Shown here: one piece after another, positions 19,719 to 28,602 of the stretch
How positions within the stretch are numbered: position 1 is the first letter of the stretch
Layout: each line of letters starts with the position of its first letter
Assembly: GCA_036278735.1 (NCBI GenBank)
Contig: DASUKM010000006.1
Location: forward strand, 1-60,024
From: DASUKM01 sp036278735
GTDB taxonomy: Bacteria; Acidobacteriota; Vicinamibacteria; Vicinamibacterales; 2-12-FULL-66-21
Length of the DNA: 60,024 bases
Direction of reading: 5' to 3'
The notes under the pieces: model-generated
What the model was told of the DNA's origin: nothing
The model's input: the letters and a program-made list of their open reading frames with translations, nothing else
Databases searched by the model: none
Translations under genes and position numbers: made by a program

Positions 19719-22421
19719 TCATCGCGCGGCGGCCGCCGTCCAGTTGGCGACCACCGACAAGGGCAGTTCGCCGGCACGCACCTCGGGAACGACCGCGAGC
19801 ACACGGTTGCCATCCGGCGTGACGTCGAACGCAATCCATCCGTGCTTCCGCTCGATCGAGAACAGCGGGACCGGCGTGCCGATGTGCAATTCGGGCGTGG
19901 TGCGAATCGGCACCGAGATCAGGCGCCCTTGATCCGACAGATACAGCAGCTCGTGTCGCGCGGCGTTCCACCGCAGCGCGCGCGCACCGTCGGTCGAAAC
20001 CCGCACCCGCTGCCCTGGCCCGGGAAACGGGGCGACGTAAACCTCGTCGCGCCCTGATTCGTTGGTGATCATCGCGAGGTAATGGCCGTCGGGCGACAAG
20101 CGAACGTCGCGTTTCGAGAACGGCGTCTGGAGCACGGGGAACGGTGCGCCGCCGGCGAGCGGCAGTGCCCAGACGTCGAACAGCCCGTTGTCGCCGCGGT
20201 CGAGATACAGGAGCAGCGTTCCGTCCGGCGAGACGTCCTCGGGCATCTGGAAATCGGTCGCCGGCAACAGCTTCGCGGTCCGGCCGGTGACGAGATTCTT
20301 GCGATACATCTGCGGCAACTCGCCCCGGTCGAGGGAATAGACCATGCTCGCCGTCCCCGGCAGCGCCAGGGGAAACACTTCGGTGTCGCGGCCGGACGTG
20401 ACGGGCGTCTCGGTCCCGCGATCGAGATCGAGCGACCAGATGTCGTAGGTGCCGGTTTCCGGCTTCGTGCGGTCGAAGAGCACGTAATGTCCGTCGCGGG
20501 CGATCGAGACGTCGAGATAATTGCCGGGCGGTCCGGCGGCAGACAGCTGGCGTCCGCTGCGATCGAACCACACGAGCCGCCGGGTGTCGTCGTGCGCCCG
20601 ATACGCCAGCGTGCCGGTCCGTGAGGTCGAGAAGCAGGGCACGCCCGTCGACAGGAAATACATCACCCGATCGGCAATCGAGAACGCCTCGCCGGTCACG
20701 CGCCCGCTGCGGGCATCGAACGGCTGTGCGAGCAGGGTCGCGTCCTTCGCGAAGACCAGATACCCCGGATCCGCGTACTGCGCGGCCGATTCGAGGGGCA
20801 TCACCGTATGCGGCGGTTCTCCGGCGGCATCCGACATCAACGTGCCGTGCCCATCGGCGTCCTTCATGAGATACAGGAAGCGATCGCTGTCGGGCAGGAA
20901 CGACGGCCAGTACAGCGCCGACTCGTGACGCGCGCGATCCGGCCGCAGCAGCACGGACGGCGTGCCGCCCGACGCGGCGACCTGGTAGATCGCCTCGCCG
21001 CGGGCCCCCGCGAACAGCACCTGTCCGTCGTGCCCCCACGTACCGGACATCCCGATGCGCGACGTCACGCGGCAGATGCTGACCGGCGCCCCGCCGGTCA
21101 GGTCCACGCGCTTCAGCTCGTCTTCGGCGAAGAAAGCGAGCGAGCGTCCGTCGGGCGACCAGAACAGCGAGCGCGCCCCTTCCGTGCCGGCGACCTGGCG
21201 GGCCGCGGCGGCCGCGAGCGATCGGACGAAAATCCGCTGGGTCGGGGACGCGCTCTCCCACGACGGCTGCGAACTGGTGGCCACGAAGGCGATCCGCGAG
21301 CCATCCGGCGACACGGCCAGAAACCTGGTTTCCGCGTGGTAATAGAAATCGTACTCGGGCGGAGGCGGCACCGTGAACCGGATCGTCTGCGTTGCCTGGC
21401 GGCCTGCCGGACGCGAACGCACGAGCAGCGCCGCTCCCGCCGCGGCCGCCACCACGGCCGCCCAGGGCACGAGGCGCTTCCAGCGGGCTCCCGTGTGCCG
21501 CGGCGCGGCGATCGTCAGACCCTCGGAGATGGCCTGCAGTTCCAGGGCGAGGTCGCGGGCCGACTGCCACCGCGCGTCGGGATCCTTCACGAGGCAGTTC
21601 TGGATCACGCGCTCGAGCGGCTTGGGCGCCTCGGGCCGGAGCGACGACACTGGAGCCGGGTCCGTCGTCATGATGGCGGAGATCAGGGCGGCTCGCGTCG
21701 ATCCGGTGAACGCGCTCCCTCCCGTCACCATCTCGTACAACGTCGCGCCGAAGGCGAAGATGTCCGATCGCTCGTCGGCTTCCCGACCTTCCAGTTGTTC
21801 CGGCGCCATGTACGGAATCGTTCCGAGGATGGAGCCTTCGATCGTCAAGCGCTCTTCGCGGGTCGGCGGGAGAGAGTCGCCGGGGGCGGCGGTCGCGGCG
21901 GTCGTGCGCGCGAGGCCGAAGTCGAGCAGCTTCACGCCGCTCCTGGTGAGCATCACGTTGGCGGGCTTCAAGTCGCGATGCACGATGCCCTGCCGGTGCG
22001 CGGCGGCAAGGGCGTCGGCCATCTGGACGGCGGCGCGGAGCACCTGTTCGATGGAGAGCGGCCCGCGTCGCAACCGATCCGCGAGGGTCTCTCCATCGAG
22101 CAGTTCCATCACCAGATAGCGGACTTCGCGCCCGGCCGGTTCGGTGCCGGCAACCGGCCGCTCGTTCACCGCGGCGATCGAGGCCTCCCCCACGTCGAAC
22201 AACGCGCAGATGTGCGGATGCGAGAGATGCGAGATCGTGCGGGCTTCCCGTTCGAACCGCTGCCGCGCGTCCGGCGACGACAGATGCTCGGGCAGCACTT
22301 TGATCGCGACCTCGCGGTCGAGGCGGCTGTCTCGCGCCCTGTAGACCTCGCCCATCCCTCCTGCGCCAAGCGGCGCGATCAGTTCGTATGGGCCGAGTCG
22401 GGTACCTGGAGCGAACGCCAT
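19719..22421 (-). CDS. Serine/threonine protein kinase with PD40 propeller
   Basis: A 900-residue membrane-anchored kinase. The kinase domain (about 12-290) is intact: Gly-rich loop G19-A-G-G-M-G, K41, H148-R-D150 and D167-F-G169, with APE at YMAPEQ. One transmembrane segment (LVPWAAVVAAAAGAALLV) lies at about 325-342. The rest is a run of PD40/TolB-type propeller repeats (SPDGSRIAFVA, SPDGRSLAFFA and similar), expected on the outside face. This architecture is common in Acidobacteriota; the signal and target are unknown. It is transcribed alone and against the biosynthetic operon, with only 6 bases between the two stops. Confidence 0.93.
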   Translation of the reverse strand: MAFAPGTRLGPYELIAPLGAGGMGEVYRARDSRLDREVAIKVLPEHLSSPDARQRFEREARTISHLSHPHICALFDVGEASIAAVNERPVAGTEPAGREVRYLVMELLDGETLADRLRRGPLSIEQVLRAAVQMADALAAAHRQGIVHRDLKPANVMLTRSGVKLLDFGLARTTAATAAPGDSLPPTREERLTIEGSILGTIPYMAPEQLEGREADERSDIFAFGATLYEMVTGGSAFTGSTRAALISAIMTTDPAPVSSLRPEAPKPLERVIQNCLVKDPDARWQSARDLALELQAISEGLTIAAPRHTGARWKRLVPWAAVVAAAAGAALLVRSRPAGRQATQTIRFTVPPPPEYDFYYHAETRFLAVSPDGSRIAFVATSSQPSWESASPTQRIFVRSLAAAAARQVAGTEGARSLFWSPDGRSLAFFAEDELKRVDLTGGAPVSICRVTSRIGMSGTWGHDGQVLFAGARGEAIYQVAASGGTPSVLLRPDRARHESALYWPSFLPDSDRFLYLMKDADGHGTLMSDAAGEPPHTVMPLESAAQYADPGYLVFAKDATLLAQPFDARSGRVTGEAFSIADRVMYFLSTGVPCFSTSRTGTLAYRAHDDTRRLVWFDRSGRQLSAAGPPGNYLDVSIARDGHYVLFDRTKPETGTYDIWSLDLDRGTETPVTSGRDTEVFPLALPGTASMVYSLDRGELPQMYRKNLVTGRTAKLLPATDFQMPEDVSPDGTLLLYLDRGDNGLFDVWALPLAGGAPFPVLQTPFSKRDVRLSPDGHYLAMITNESGRDEVYVAPFPGPGQRVRVSTDGARALRWNAARHELLYLSDQGRLISVPIRTTPELHIGTPVPLFSIERKHGWIAFDVTPDGNRVLAVVPEVRAGELPLSVVANWTAAAAR

Positions 22422-22529
22422 TGGAGTCTCTGGGAATGTTATCAGCGCTCAGAACGACGGCAGGTGGTCCGCAGGCAGCCCTGACCTCCAGGGAGGACAT
22501 TCGTGCAACGAACAAGATCTGACCCCGTG

Positions 22530-23639
22530 TCAGGCGAGCGTGCGATAGAGCTGCGTCAGGGCTGCCGCGGTCCAGTCGGCATCGTGTGCGACAGCGCGGC
22601 GCCGCGCCTCGGAGGCGACCCGCGCGCGCCGGTCCGGATCGCGCAGCATCGCCAGGATCGCGGTGGCCAGCGCATCGGGATCCTGCATCGGAACCGCGAC
22701 CGCCGCGTCCCGCGCCCAATCGGCCACGTAACCCACGCGCGTCCCGACCGTGGGGACACCCGCCGCCGACGCTTCCAGCACCGACACGCCGGCCGCCTCG
22801 TGGCGCGACGACTGCACGTACACGTGCGCCCGCTGATAAAACGCCGGCAAACAGTCCGTACGCTGGAAGCCATGAAACGTCACGTGCGCGTCGAGGCCCA
22901 GCCCGCGCGCGACCGCCGGCAGCAGCCCGCCCAGCGTATCCTCGCCCACGAGATCGAGGTGGGTGTCGGGCTCCTCCCGCACCACCCGTTGGAGCGCGGC
23001 GAGCAGCATCCGCTGATCCTTGACCAGGTTCAGGCTCGCGACCTGCAGCAGCCGCCACGGTGGACCTTCGGGCCGGACCGGCGGCGGCGAAAACATCGCC
23101 GTGTCGATGCCGAACGGCAGCACGTGCGCCGCCATCCCGCGCGCCCGCGCCCGCGCCGCCATGTACTCGGTGCAGACGAGCAGGCGATCGGCCCACTTCG
23201 CCGCCGTTCGAATCGGCGCCCGCGTCCGCATCGAACGCTGAAGGCCGTAGTCGATGTCGGGCAGCGACTCCAGCTCGCCGCTGTCGAATGTCGCGACGCT
23301 CGGGACATGCCGCCAGCGGCCGACGGCGGCGGCCAGCACCCCGCCGGGAACGCCCCAGCATCCGTGCAGCACGTCGAACGGTCCGTGGGCCTCGACCGCC
23401 TTCGAGAGTTTCCGAAACTGACGCGCCAGCCGGAACCACGGCAGCCCGTCGGTCCGGCCGACGTCCACGATCGTCGCGCCGCGCAACGAATAGGTGGACG
23501 GCTGCTGATAATGGCGCAGCACGAACACGACGACGTCGTGGCGGGCCGCGAGGCGCTCGACCGTCCAGAGGAGCGCGGGAACGACCCGGTCGCGGCCGCT
23601 GCGATCGAATCCGCCGGTCACGACCCAGCCGATCCGCAT
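22530..23639 (-). CDS. Glycosyltransferase family 4
   Basis: A 369-residue GT-B glycosyltransferase. The C-terminal half has LLQVASLNLVKDQRMLLAAL, a typical nucleotide-sugar-domain strand, then SRHEAAGVSVLEASAAGVPTVGT with the E-x7-E acidic pair. The N-terminal domain starts MRIGWVVTGGFDRSG. The substrate is unknown. Its ATG overlaps the stop of the upstream glycosyltransferase (TGATG at 23637-23641), so the two form a pair, probably adding consecutive sugars to one acceptor. The 108-bp gap between its end and the kinase start shows nothing I can identify. Confidence 0.88.
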   Translation of the reverse strand: MRIGWVVTGGFDRSGRDRVVPALLWTVERLAARHDVVVFVLRHYQQPSTYSLRGATIVDVGRTDGLPWFRLARQFRKLSKAVEAHGPFDVLHGCWGVPGGVLAAAVGRWRHVPSVATFDSGELESLPDIDYGLQRSMRTRAPIRTAAKWADRLLVCTEYMAARARARGMAAHVLPFGIDTAMFSPPPVRPEGPPWRLLQVASLNLVKDQRMLLAALQRVVREEPDTHLDLVGEDTLGGLLPAVARGLGLDAHVTFHGFQRTDCLPAFYQRAHVYVQSSRHEAAGVSVLEASAAGVPTVGTRVGYVADWARDAAVAVPMQDPDALATAILAMLRDPDRRARVASEARRRAVAHDADWTAAALTQLYRTLA

Positions 23640-24778
23640 CAGTAATGCCGCCGGCTGCGGCCGACGAGCGCCTCCGCGTACGCGTGCATGGCCTGCCGCG
23701 CCACCGCTGGCCAGCTCAGGTGCTCCTCGAAGCGCGCGATGATCTCTTCGCGCGATCCGGACGTCGCCCGCCGGGCCGCGTCCACGATCGCGTCGCCGCA
23801 GGCGGCCGCGTCCCCGGTGCGCCAGAGCACGCCGGCGCCTCCCGTCAGGGCGCGGAACGAGGGAATGTCGGTGACCACGGGCAGGACGCCGCACGCCATC
23901 GCCTCGAGCAACGCATAGCCGCTGCCCTCGTGATGGCTGCCGAGCACGAAGAGGTCGGCGGCGCTGTAAAAGGCGGCGATCCGTTCGTGCGGCACGCGGC
24001 CGACGAGCCGGACGCGTCCGGCGAGTGCGGGCTGCTCCGCCAGGCGCGCCGCCACGGCTGTCCGCAGCTCGCCCGCGGCAAACACCATCGTCAGCGACGC
24101 CCGCGGCAGCCGCGCGGCCGCGCGCGCGAACCCGTCGACGACGGTCAGGGGATCCTTGTTGCGATTCAGGCGGCCGACCCAGAGGACGGCGGGATCCCCG
24201 TCGATCCGCGTGAGCCGCCGCGCGCCCTCCCGCGCCATGGGGGTCATCGTCGCACCGCTCTCGGGAATCGCCACGACCGTCTCCTCGCGGGCGATCGATC
24301 CGGCCTCCCGCCACGGCTGCGCCTGCGCCTCGGACGTGAAGAACAGGGCATCCGCGACGAAGCCGCGGCGCCTGAACGGCCACATGCGCCTGCGCGGCAG
24401 GTCGCCGTGATCCTGCAACACCAGCGCGCTCGACGCCGGCAACTCGCGGCGCAGCGCCGCCGTGCGATCTCGGAACGCCAGCCCGTTGACGTGCACGACG
24501 TCGGGCGCGCCCTCCCGAACGGCCTGGTGCAGCGCCCGCGATCGTGTCCATCTCCACGCTCGCGGCACCCCGGGTCCGCCGTCGGTCCGGAACACGTAGC
24601 GAATGCCGCCGCGGATCACCTCGGCGTCGCGCCCGAACCGCTGCGCCACGCCAACCGCCGAGGCCCCGGCCGCCAGCAGCGCCTCGCTCCAGCCCGTCAG
24701 CGTCGGGACGCGTTCGAGCCAGAGATCGGGGTCGGTCACGCCGTCATCGTATACGTAGTTGACCTGGATGATGCGCAT
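23639..24778 (-). CDS. Glycosyltransferase family 4
   Basis: A 379-residue GT-B glycosyltransferase with VLWVGRLNRNKDPLTVVDGF and the acidic motif E-x7-E in SHHEGSGYALLEAMACGVLPVVTD. The N-terminal acceptor domain begins MRIIQVNYVYDDGV. It is coupled to the next glycosyltransferase by an overlapping stop/start. Its start codon abuts a 7-bp repeat (ATGGCGG)n, and there is no obvious Shine-Dalgarno because the upstream region is entirely repeat sequence. It probably works with its partner on surface glycan assembly. Confidence 0.87.
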   Translation of the reverse strand: MRIIQVNYVYDDGVTDPDLWLERVPTLTGWSEALLAAGASAVGVAQRFGRDAEVIRGGIRYVFRTDGGPGVPRAWRWTRSRALHQAVREGAPDVVHVNGLAFRDRTAALRRELPASSALVLQDHGDLPRRRMWPFRRRGFVADALFFTSEAQAQPWREAGSIAREETVVAIPESGATMTPMAREGARRLTRIDGDPAVLWVGRLNRNKDPLTVVDGFARAAARLPRASLTMVFAAGELRTAVAARLAEQPALAGRVRLVGRVPHERIAAFYSAADLFVLGSHHEGSGYALLEAMACGVLPVVTDIPSFRALTGGAGVLWRTGDAAACGDAIVDAARRATSGSREEIIARFEEHLSWPAVARQAMHAYAEALVGRSRRHY

Positions 24779-24937
24779 GGCGGATGGCGGATGGCGGATG
24801 GCGGATGGCGGATGATAGCTCACAGCTGGCAACTGGCAACTGGCAACTGGCAACTGGCAACTGGCAACTGGTAACTGGCAACTGGCAACTGGTAACTGGT
24901 AACTGGTAACTGGTAACTGGTAACTGGTAACTGGTAA
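24777..24937. repeat. Two heptamer arrays: (ATGGCGG)5 and (CTGGYAA)16
   Basis: 24777-24814 holds about five ATGGCGG units. 24826-24937 holds exactly sixteen units in perfect register, alternating CTGGCAA and CTGGTAA: six C-type, one T-type, two C-type, then seven T-type. Together they fill almost all of the 179-bp gap between a glycosyltransferase and an ABC permease gene. I see no gene in this gap. Confidence 0.98.
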
Positions 24938-24957
24938 CCGACACCCACCCATCCCCA

Positions 24958-25773
24958 TCAGTAATGTGCCGCATTCCCCTGCTTCCGGACGCGCGCGAGC
25001 GAGGCGTGCAGCGACAGGATCGCCACCGGCACCAGGATCACGGCGAAGCCGAAGAGGGCAAGCACCTGGCCGGCGACGTCGTGGAACGAGGCGCCGTCGA
25101 GCAGCACCCGCCGGACGGCACTGATCGCATAGGCGTGCGGATACACGGCGGAAATCACGCGCATCCACGGCGGCAGGATGTCGATGGGAAAGTACGCGCC
25201 CGAGAACACGAATCCCAGAATGCCGGCCAGCAGCACGATCGGATCGCCGCGCTTGAACACGAGCGTGAAGCAGGCCGAGAGGATCCCCCACGCCGCGACC
25301 GAAAGGGTCGCCAGCAGCACGATCACGAGCGCCGTCCCCCAGTGCGCGCCCGGAAAACTCAAACCGACAGCCCAGGCGCCAATCGCGATCATCAGCACCA
25401 GCGTCGCGGCGCGATCGACGACGCTCCAGAGGGCCGGACCGAACAGCGACACGAACGGGTGCGCCGGCGTGACGAGCAGCGCCGGCAGCAGGCCGTTCAA
25501 CTCGTCCTCGCGCACCTTCTCCGACCCGGCGACGAGCAGATTGCTCAGGTACTGCTGGAACGCGACGCCAATCAGCGCGAACGCGAAATAGCCTCGCGCC
25601 ATCTCCGGCGACGATGCGCGCGCGGCCGGCACGAGCTTCGCCAGGAAATACACCCACACGATCCACCAGAACCGCCCGATCACGCTGAGCCCGAAGTTGA
25701 GCCGATAGCTGGTGGCGAGCAGCAGGCCGGCACGCACCTGCTCGCGGGTCTGCGCGATCGCGCGCGCAATCAC
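24958..25773 (-). CDS. ABC-2 type transporter permease
   Basis: A 271-residue integral membrane protein with six hydrophobic segments (for example LVLMIAIGAWAVGLSF, IVLLATLSVAAWGILSACF, VLALFGFAVILVPVAIL) and the ABC-2 hallmark near the end, FSGAYFPIDILPPWMRVISAVYPHAYAISAVR. It pairs with the ATPase encoded immediately upstream; the GTG start at 25773 overlaps the ATPase stop by four bases (GTGA). Export of a small molecule or lipid-linked compound is the usual role. The pair follows the box-pathway genes with almost no gap, which may mean export of an aromatic compound or intermediate, but this is inference. Confidence 0.88.
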   Translation of the reverse strand: MIARAIAQTREQVRAGLLLATSYRLNFGLSVIGRFWWIVWVYFLAKLVPAARASSPEMARGYFAFALIGVAFQQYLSNLLVAGSEKVREDELNGLLPALLVTPAHPFVSLFGPALWSVVDRAATLVLMIAIGAWAVGLSFPGAHWGTALVIVLLATLSVAAWGILSACFTLVFKRGDPIVLLAGILGFVFSGAYFPIDILPPWMRVISAVYPHAYAISAVRRVLLDGASFHDVAGQVLALFGFAVILVPVAILSLHASLARVRKQGNAAHY

Positions 25774-26450
25774 GCTCCGCCTCGCGCGCCCGACCCGACG
25801 AGGCGGCCCGCCTCGAGCCGGATGACGTCCGTGCAGATGGACGGCAGCTCGTCGGCGCGTGGTGCGGTCACGATGGCCGCGCCCGTTTCCCGCGCCGGCC
25901 ACTCGCGCTCGAGATAATCGAGGACGCCGGCCGCCGACGCCGCGTCGATCCCCTGGAGCGGCTCGTCGAGCAGCAGCAGCGTCGGCTCGTGCAGCAATGC
26001 CCGGGCGAGGTTGAATTTCTGGCGGGTCCCGGCGCTGCACGCCTGGAGCGGCAGGTCGAGGAACGCGCGCGCGCCGAAGCGCTCGGCCAGCGCCTCGATG
26101 CGCCGGTTCAGCAACGGCCCGCGCCGGCCGTGCAGCGAGCCGAACAGCCGCAGGTTGTCGCGCGCGGAGAGCCGGCCGTAGAACGCGCGCGCGTTGTCGG
26201 GCGCGAAGCCCACGAGGCCGCGCACGGCGGCCGCATCCGCCACGACGTCGTGCCGCAGCACCGTCACCGTGCCGGAGGTCGGCGTCAGCAGCGTCGCGAT
26301 CACGCCCAGCAACGTCGTCTTGCCGGCGCCGTTGGGGCCGACGAGGCCCGCGATCGAGCCGGGGGCGATCTCGAGGTCGACGCCGTCGAGCCCGGTGCCT
26401 GGATGCCCCTCGTATCGGCGGACGAGGCGGGAGACATGTACGACCGACAC
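25770..26450 (-). CDS. ABC transporter ATP-binding protein
   Basis: A 226-residue ATPase. Walker A is G38-P-N-G-A-G-K-T45 and Walker B is LLLLDEP (158-164). The signature loop is divergent (C138-S-A-G-T-R-Q-K instead of LSGGQ). The Q-loop region reads GFAPDNARAFYGRLS, with no glutamine. The switch histidine expected just after the fifth strand is absent (IVTAPRADE where relatives have TH). Part of this pattern is shared by a known ABC-2 subgroup with an RSFYWRLT-like motif, but the missing histidine is unusual. It starts 4 bases after the 3-hydroxyacyl-CoA dehydrogenase stop and overlaps its permease gene. Confidence 0.88.
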   Translation of the reverse strand: MSVVHVSRLVRRYEGHPGTGLDGVDLEIAPGSIAGLVGPNGAGKTTLLGVIATLLTPTSGTVTVLRHDVVADAAAVRGLVGFAPDNARAFYGRLSARDNLRLFGSLHGRRGPLLNRRIEALAERFGARAFLDLPLQACSAGTRQKFNLARALLHEPTLLLLDEPLQGIDAASAAGVLDYLEREWPARETGAAIVTAPRADELPSICTDVIRLEAGRLVGSGARGGA

Positions 26451-26454
26451 GCGC

Positions 26455-27303
26455 TCAGTACTCGTACACGCCCTTGCCGACCTTGCGGCCCAGGCGGCCC
26501 GCCTTCACGTACTGCACGAGCAGCGGGCACGGGCGATACTTCTCGCCCATGCTGCGGTGCAGGTAGTCCAGGATGCTCAGGCGCGTATCGAGGCCGACGA
26601 GGTCCACCAGCTCGAACGGGCCCATGGGATGGTTGAGCCCGAGCTTCAGCGCCTTGTCGATGTCGCGTGCCGAAGCCACCCCCTCCATCAGCATGTAGAA
26701 CGCTTCGTTGCCGATGCTGGCGTTCACGCGCGTCGTGATGAAGCCGGGCGACTCGCGCACGAGGACGGTTTCCTTGCGCATCGCCTTCGATACGTCCTCG
26801 ATCGCCTGGATCGTCGGGTCCGACGACTCGAGCGCGCGCACGATCTCGATCAATTTCATCTTGTGCACGGGATTGAAGAAGTGCATCCCGGCCACGCGCG
26901 AAGGATCCTTCAGCGAGCCCGCCAGCTCGGTCAGGCTCAGGGCCGAGGTATTGGACGCGACGACGGCGTGCGGCGGCGCGAGCGCCTCGATCCGGGCAAA
27001 GAGCGCGAGCTTCAGATCGATCCGCTCCGGCGCGGCCTCGACGACGAAGTCGACGCCGGCCAGGGCGACGGCGGGATCGGTCGTCGTCTCGAGCCGGGCC
27101 AGCGCCTGCTGGGCCGACGTCGCGTCCATCTTGCCCAGCTCGACGCCCTTGGCGACAATCGCCTCGATGCCGGCGCGCCCGCGCTCGATCGCGATATCCG
27201 AGACGTCGTACATGCGCGTCGCATAGCCGGCCGAGATCGCCGCATGCGCGATGCCGTGCCCCATGGTTCCCGCGCCGAGTACAGCAATCGTCCGAATGGT
27301 CAT
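26455..27303 (-). CDS. 3-hydroxyacyl-CoA dehydrogenase (3-hydroxybutyryl/3-hydroxyadipyl type)
   Basis: A 282-residue NAD-dependent dehydrogenase of the short HBD/PaaH type. GAGTMGHGIA near the N-terminus binds NAD; the catalytic region has MHFFNPVHKMKLIEIV, with His as the general base, and NHPMGPFELVDLVGLD is the C-terminal signature. In a box-pathway context the natural substrate would be 3-hydroxyadipyl-CoA, oxidised to beta-ketoadipyl-CoA, which a thiolase (not in this window) would split. Alone it could equally be a butanoate-type enzyme. It is followed after 4 bases by the ABC exporter genes and is separated from the kynureninase-like gene by a 42-bp repeat-containing gap. Confidence 0.92.
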   Translation of the reverse strand: MTIRTIAVLGAGTMGHGIAHAAISAGYATRMYDVSDIAIERGRAGIEAIVAKGVELGKMDATSAQQALARLETTTDPAVALAGVDFVVEAAPERIDLKLALFARIEALAPPHAVVASNTSALSLTELAGSLKDPSRVAGMHFFNPVHKMKLIEIVRALESSDPTIQAIEDVSKAMRKETVLVRESPGFITTRVNASIGNEAFYMLMEGVASARDIDKALKLGLNHPMGPFELVDLVGLDTRLSILDYLHRSMGEKYRPCPLLVQYVKAGRLGRKVGKGVYEY

Positions 27304-27318
27304 TACGTGTCTCGTGTC

Positions 27319-27357
27319 GTTCAGGGTTCAGGGTTCCGGGTCGGGTTACGGGTTCCC
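27319..27357. repeat. Degenerate heptamer array, GGGTTCA/GGGTTCC
   Basis: About four to five degenerate units (GGGTTCA, GGGTTCC, GGGTTAC, GGGTTCC) in the gap between the dehydrogenase and the kynureninase-like gene, running into the 3' end of the latter. The same GGGTTCC unit recurs at 31932-31955. Confidence 0.8.
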
Positions 27358-28602
27358 GGTGCCGACGCCGACAATCGCCTTCAGCGTGTCGATCGCGGCG
27401 TCGACTTCCTGCTCCGTGTTGTAAAAATGCGGGGCCATCCGAATGCCGGCGCCCGGCCGGTGATCCACGACGATGCCGCGGCGGATCAGTTCGTCGGCGA
27501 CCTGGGCGCCGTTGGGGACATCGATGGTCACGGTGCCGCCGCGTTCGCGGTCGTCGCGCGGCGTGTTGACGACGTAGCCCGCGGTGAGCGCTGCGTCCAT
27601 CAGCCGGCGCGTGAGCTGCAGCGAGCGCTCGCGGATCCGATTGACGCCGACCTCCGCGACGATCTCGTATCCAGCGCGGACCGCATAGAGCGCCGGCACG
27701 TTCGGCGTGCCGCTCTGGAACCGCGCGGGCGTGCCGGCATACGTCATCGGCCCAGGCTCGAACGCGAACGGCGTCGCGTGCGCGGCCCAGCCGGCAAGCG
27801 CCGGCTGCAACTCCGGCGCGAGGTCCGGCCGCACGTACAGATACCCGGCGCCCGGGCCGCCGCACAGCCACTTGACGGAGCCCCCGACCGCGAAATCCGC
27901 CTCCCACGCGTCGAGATCCATCGGCAGGGTCCCGGCCGCCTGGTACACGTCGAGCACGACGCGCGCGCCGACGCGATGCGCCTTCTCGATGACCGCTCGC
28001 GCGTCGGTGACGAACGCGCTCCTGAAGAGCACCAGCGAGAGCGGCACCAGCACGGTCCGCTCGTCGATCGCCTCGAGCAGGCGATCGAGATCGATCCTGA
28101 TGCGATCGGCCGACGGCACGTAGACGATGTCGGCGCCGTACCGGCGGAAGCCTTCGTAGAGATAGTGGTTCGAGGGGAACTCGAGATCCGTCATCACGAT
28201 CCGGTTGCGCCGTCCGTCGAACCGATGGCACGAGGCGACGATCCCCTGCGCGACCGTCACGTTCTGGTGCATCGAGATCGTGCCCGTCCGGACGCCGAGA
28301 ATGGGCGCGAGCAGATCCCCGGTTTCGCGGCCGATCTCCCACCAGCCCTCGTGCCACGCCTGCACGCCGCGCGTGGCCCACGCCTCCGCATACGCGCGCA
28401 GGTTGTCTGCCGTCCGCCGCGGCATGGCGCCCAGCGAGTGGTTCACCAGGTATGCGCACGAGTCCAAAATCGGAAACTCTCGGCGCCAGTCGGTCCAGCT
28501 CGGACTCCCCGCCACGCACCCTTGGTCGCCGCTTCGCCGGCTCCCGCCGGGCGCCTGGCTCGCTCGCGCGGCTCGCTCGCGCGTTCTGGAGTTGTCTGTC
28601 AT
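27346..28602 (-). CDS. Kynureninase-like PLP-dependent enzyme (aminotransferase class V)
   Basis: A 418-residue fold-type I PLP enzyme. It resembles kynureninases in YLVNHSLGAMPRRT (51-64, compare the family's NSLGALP motif), in D218 of VVLDVYQAAGTLPMDLDAWEADFAVGGSVKW, and in K244-W-L-C-G-G-P-G, where the lysine should hold PLP. Kynureninase cleaves kynurenine to anthranilate and alanine; a related C-C lyase, epimerase or desulfurase-like role is possible. The first 33 residues are low-complexity (Arg/Ala/Gly/Ser) and resemble repeat-derived sequence; GTG 28515 is an alternative start. The ATGA overlap with the amidohydrolase gene supports 28602 and shows it belongs to the box-type operon. 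Confidence 0.82.
   Translation of the reverse strand: MTDNSRTRERAARASQAPGGSRRSGDQGCVAGSPSWTDWRREFPILDSCAYLVNHSLGAMPRRTADNLRAYAEAWATRGVQAWHEGWWEIGRETGDLLAPILGVRTGTISMHQNVTVAQGIVASCHRFDGRRNRIVMTDLEFPSNHYLYEGFRRYGADIVYVPSADRIRIDLDRLLEAIDERTVLVPLSLVLFRSAFVTDARAVIEKAHRVGARVVLDVYQAAGTLPMDLDAWEADFAVGGSVKWLCGGPGAGYLYVRPDLAPELQPALAGWAAHATPFAFEPGPMTYAGTPARFQSGTPNVPALYAVRAGYEIVAEVGVNRIRERSLQLTRRLMDAALTAGYVVNTPRDDRERGGTVTIDVPNGAQVADELIRRGIVVDHRPGAGIRMAPHFYNTEQEVDAAIDTLKAIVGVGTGNP

Noticed and set aside
22503..22529. GATCTGACCCCG remnant in the gap after the glycosyltransferase gene as a mobile element end
   Set aside because: Too short, and no inverted partner or transposase nearby.
19684..23439. Open frame of about 1250 codons on the minus strand
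   Set aside because: Same strand but a different frame from the kinase and glycosyltransferase genes; it crosses both and has no domain of its own.
24777..24937. CRISPR array
   Set aside because: Units are 7 bp in direct contact, with no unique spacers, and no cas genes are present.
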